A stretch of 5,758 nt of DNA from JARDZI01 sp041639705 (GTDB lineage: Bacteria > Bacillota > Clostridia > Clostridiales > Caloramatoraceae), in contig JBEQBT010000220.1 in NCBI GenBank assembly GCA_041639705.1, positions 1 through 5,758 of the forward strand, read 5' to 3'. The stretch's first letter is position 1; every line of letters starts with the position of its first letter. Of this stretch, positions 5,643 through 5,758 are shown one piece after another. A model generated the notes under the pieces. The model did no database searches and was not told the origin of the DNA. It was given only the letters and a program-made list of their open reading frames with translations. The translations under genes and the position numbers were made by a program.

Positions 5643-5678
5643 TAATATATTTAGTATTTAGGAATACTAAATATATTA
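5643..5678. repeat. 16-bp perfect inverted repeat before the recombinase gene
   Basis: TAATATATTTAGTATT (5643-5658) and its exact complement (5663-5678) surround TAGG. It lies 20 bp before the ATG of the recombinase gene. No T-run follows, so an operator or recombinase-binding site is more likely than a terminator, though an RNA hairpin ending argS transcripts is possible. Confidence 0.6.
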
Positions 5679-5698
5679 AATTATGTAGGTGATAATCA

Positions 5699-5758
5699 AT
5701 GAAGCTTTCAATAGGAAAAGCAGCAAAAGAAATAGGAGTTACAGTAGTAACCTTAAGG
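5699..5758 (+). CDS. Probable IS607-type serine recombinase (TnpA), N-terminal 20 residues only
   Basis: The ATG follows AGGTGAT (5687-5693) at good spacing, and the frame is open to the window end. The residues MKLSIGKAAKEIGVTVVTLR form a MerR-type winged-helix DNA-binding start. IS607 TnpA proteins begin in just this way, followed by a serine-recombinase catalytic domain that would lie beyond the window. A MerR-family regulator is the alternative; the broken argS immediately upstream favours the mobile-element reading. A tnpB-like gene would be expected further downstream if this is a complete IS607. Confidence 0.65.
   Translation, partial: MKLSIGKAAKEIGVTVVTLR

Larger units (their letters stand above)
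5550..5758 (+). mobile_element. Probable left end of an IS607-type element (boundary uncertain, runs off the window)
   Basis: argS homology ends near 5550, and a recombinase gene that looks IS607-like starts at 5699. IS607 elements have no terminal inverted repeats and insert at short GG-containing sites; a GGG occurs at 5549-5551, where argS loses its frame. The exact boundary cannot be fixed without an empty site or the right end. Confidence 0.4.

Noticed and set aside
1..5758. CRISPR array, tRNA or rRNA gene
   Set aside because: No regularly spaced direct repeats and no tRNA cloverleaf or rRNA signature were seen; tRNA-like signals belong to the T-box leaders.

Overview
The window is low-GC DNA, most likely from a spore-forming member of the Clostridia. 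Three things point there: two tRNA-sensing T-box leaders upstream of aminoacyl-tRNA synthetase genes, an archaeal-type aspartyl-tRNA synthetase, and a spore photoproduct lyase homologue. The species cannot be told from the sequence.

Layout. Bases 1-265 are the 3' part of an Asp-type T-box leader (specifier GAC) that carries two antiterminator/terminator modules in series. A 116-bp REPIN-like inverted repeat (293-408) and a 20-bp perfect palindrome (435-454) separate it from aspS (493-1779, +). A second 114-bp copy of the same repeat (1839-1952) follows aspS. Bases 1953-2101 hold no supported gene. An HD-domain, YqeK-like hydrolase lies on the minus strand (2102-2713). The 240 bp between it and the divergent splB hold candidate promoters. 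splB (2963-3970, +) overlaps by ATGA a 50-codon membrane-peptide ORF (3967-4119). The 344 bp from 4120 to 4463 contain a good sigma-A promoter, an Arg-type T-box (specifier AGG) and its terminator. They lead into argS (4464-5567), which stops at the KMSKS-like region and lacks the C-terminal anticodon-binding domain. After a coding-like remnant and a 16-bp perfect inverted repeat, the window ends in the first 20 codons of what is probably an IS607-type serine recombinase.

How the genes relate. The two synthetase genes are each set to be induced when their uncharged tRNA accumulates. The HD protein resembles symmetrical Ap4A hydrolases, and Ap4A is a by-product of aminoacyl-tRNA synthetases, so a link is possible but only inferred. 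The SplB homologue keeps its radical-SAM cysteines but has alanine at the position of the H-atom donor Cys141 of B. subtilis SplB. argS looks disrupted by the mobile element although its promoter and riboswitch are intact, so the cell presumably has another ArgRS.

The observations most worth following up are the REPIN-like family with covarying stems around aspS, the SplB Cys-to-Ala change, and the tandem T-box modules.
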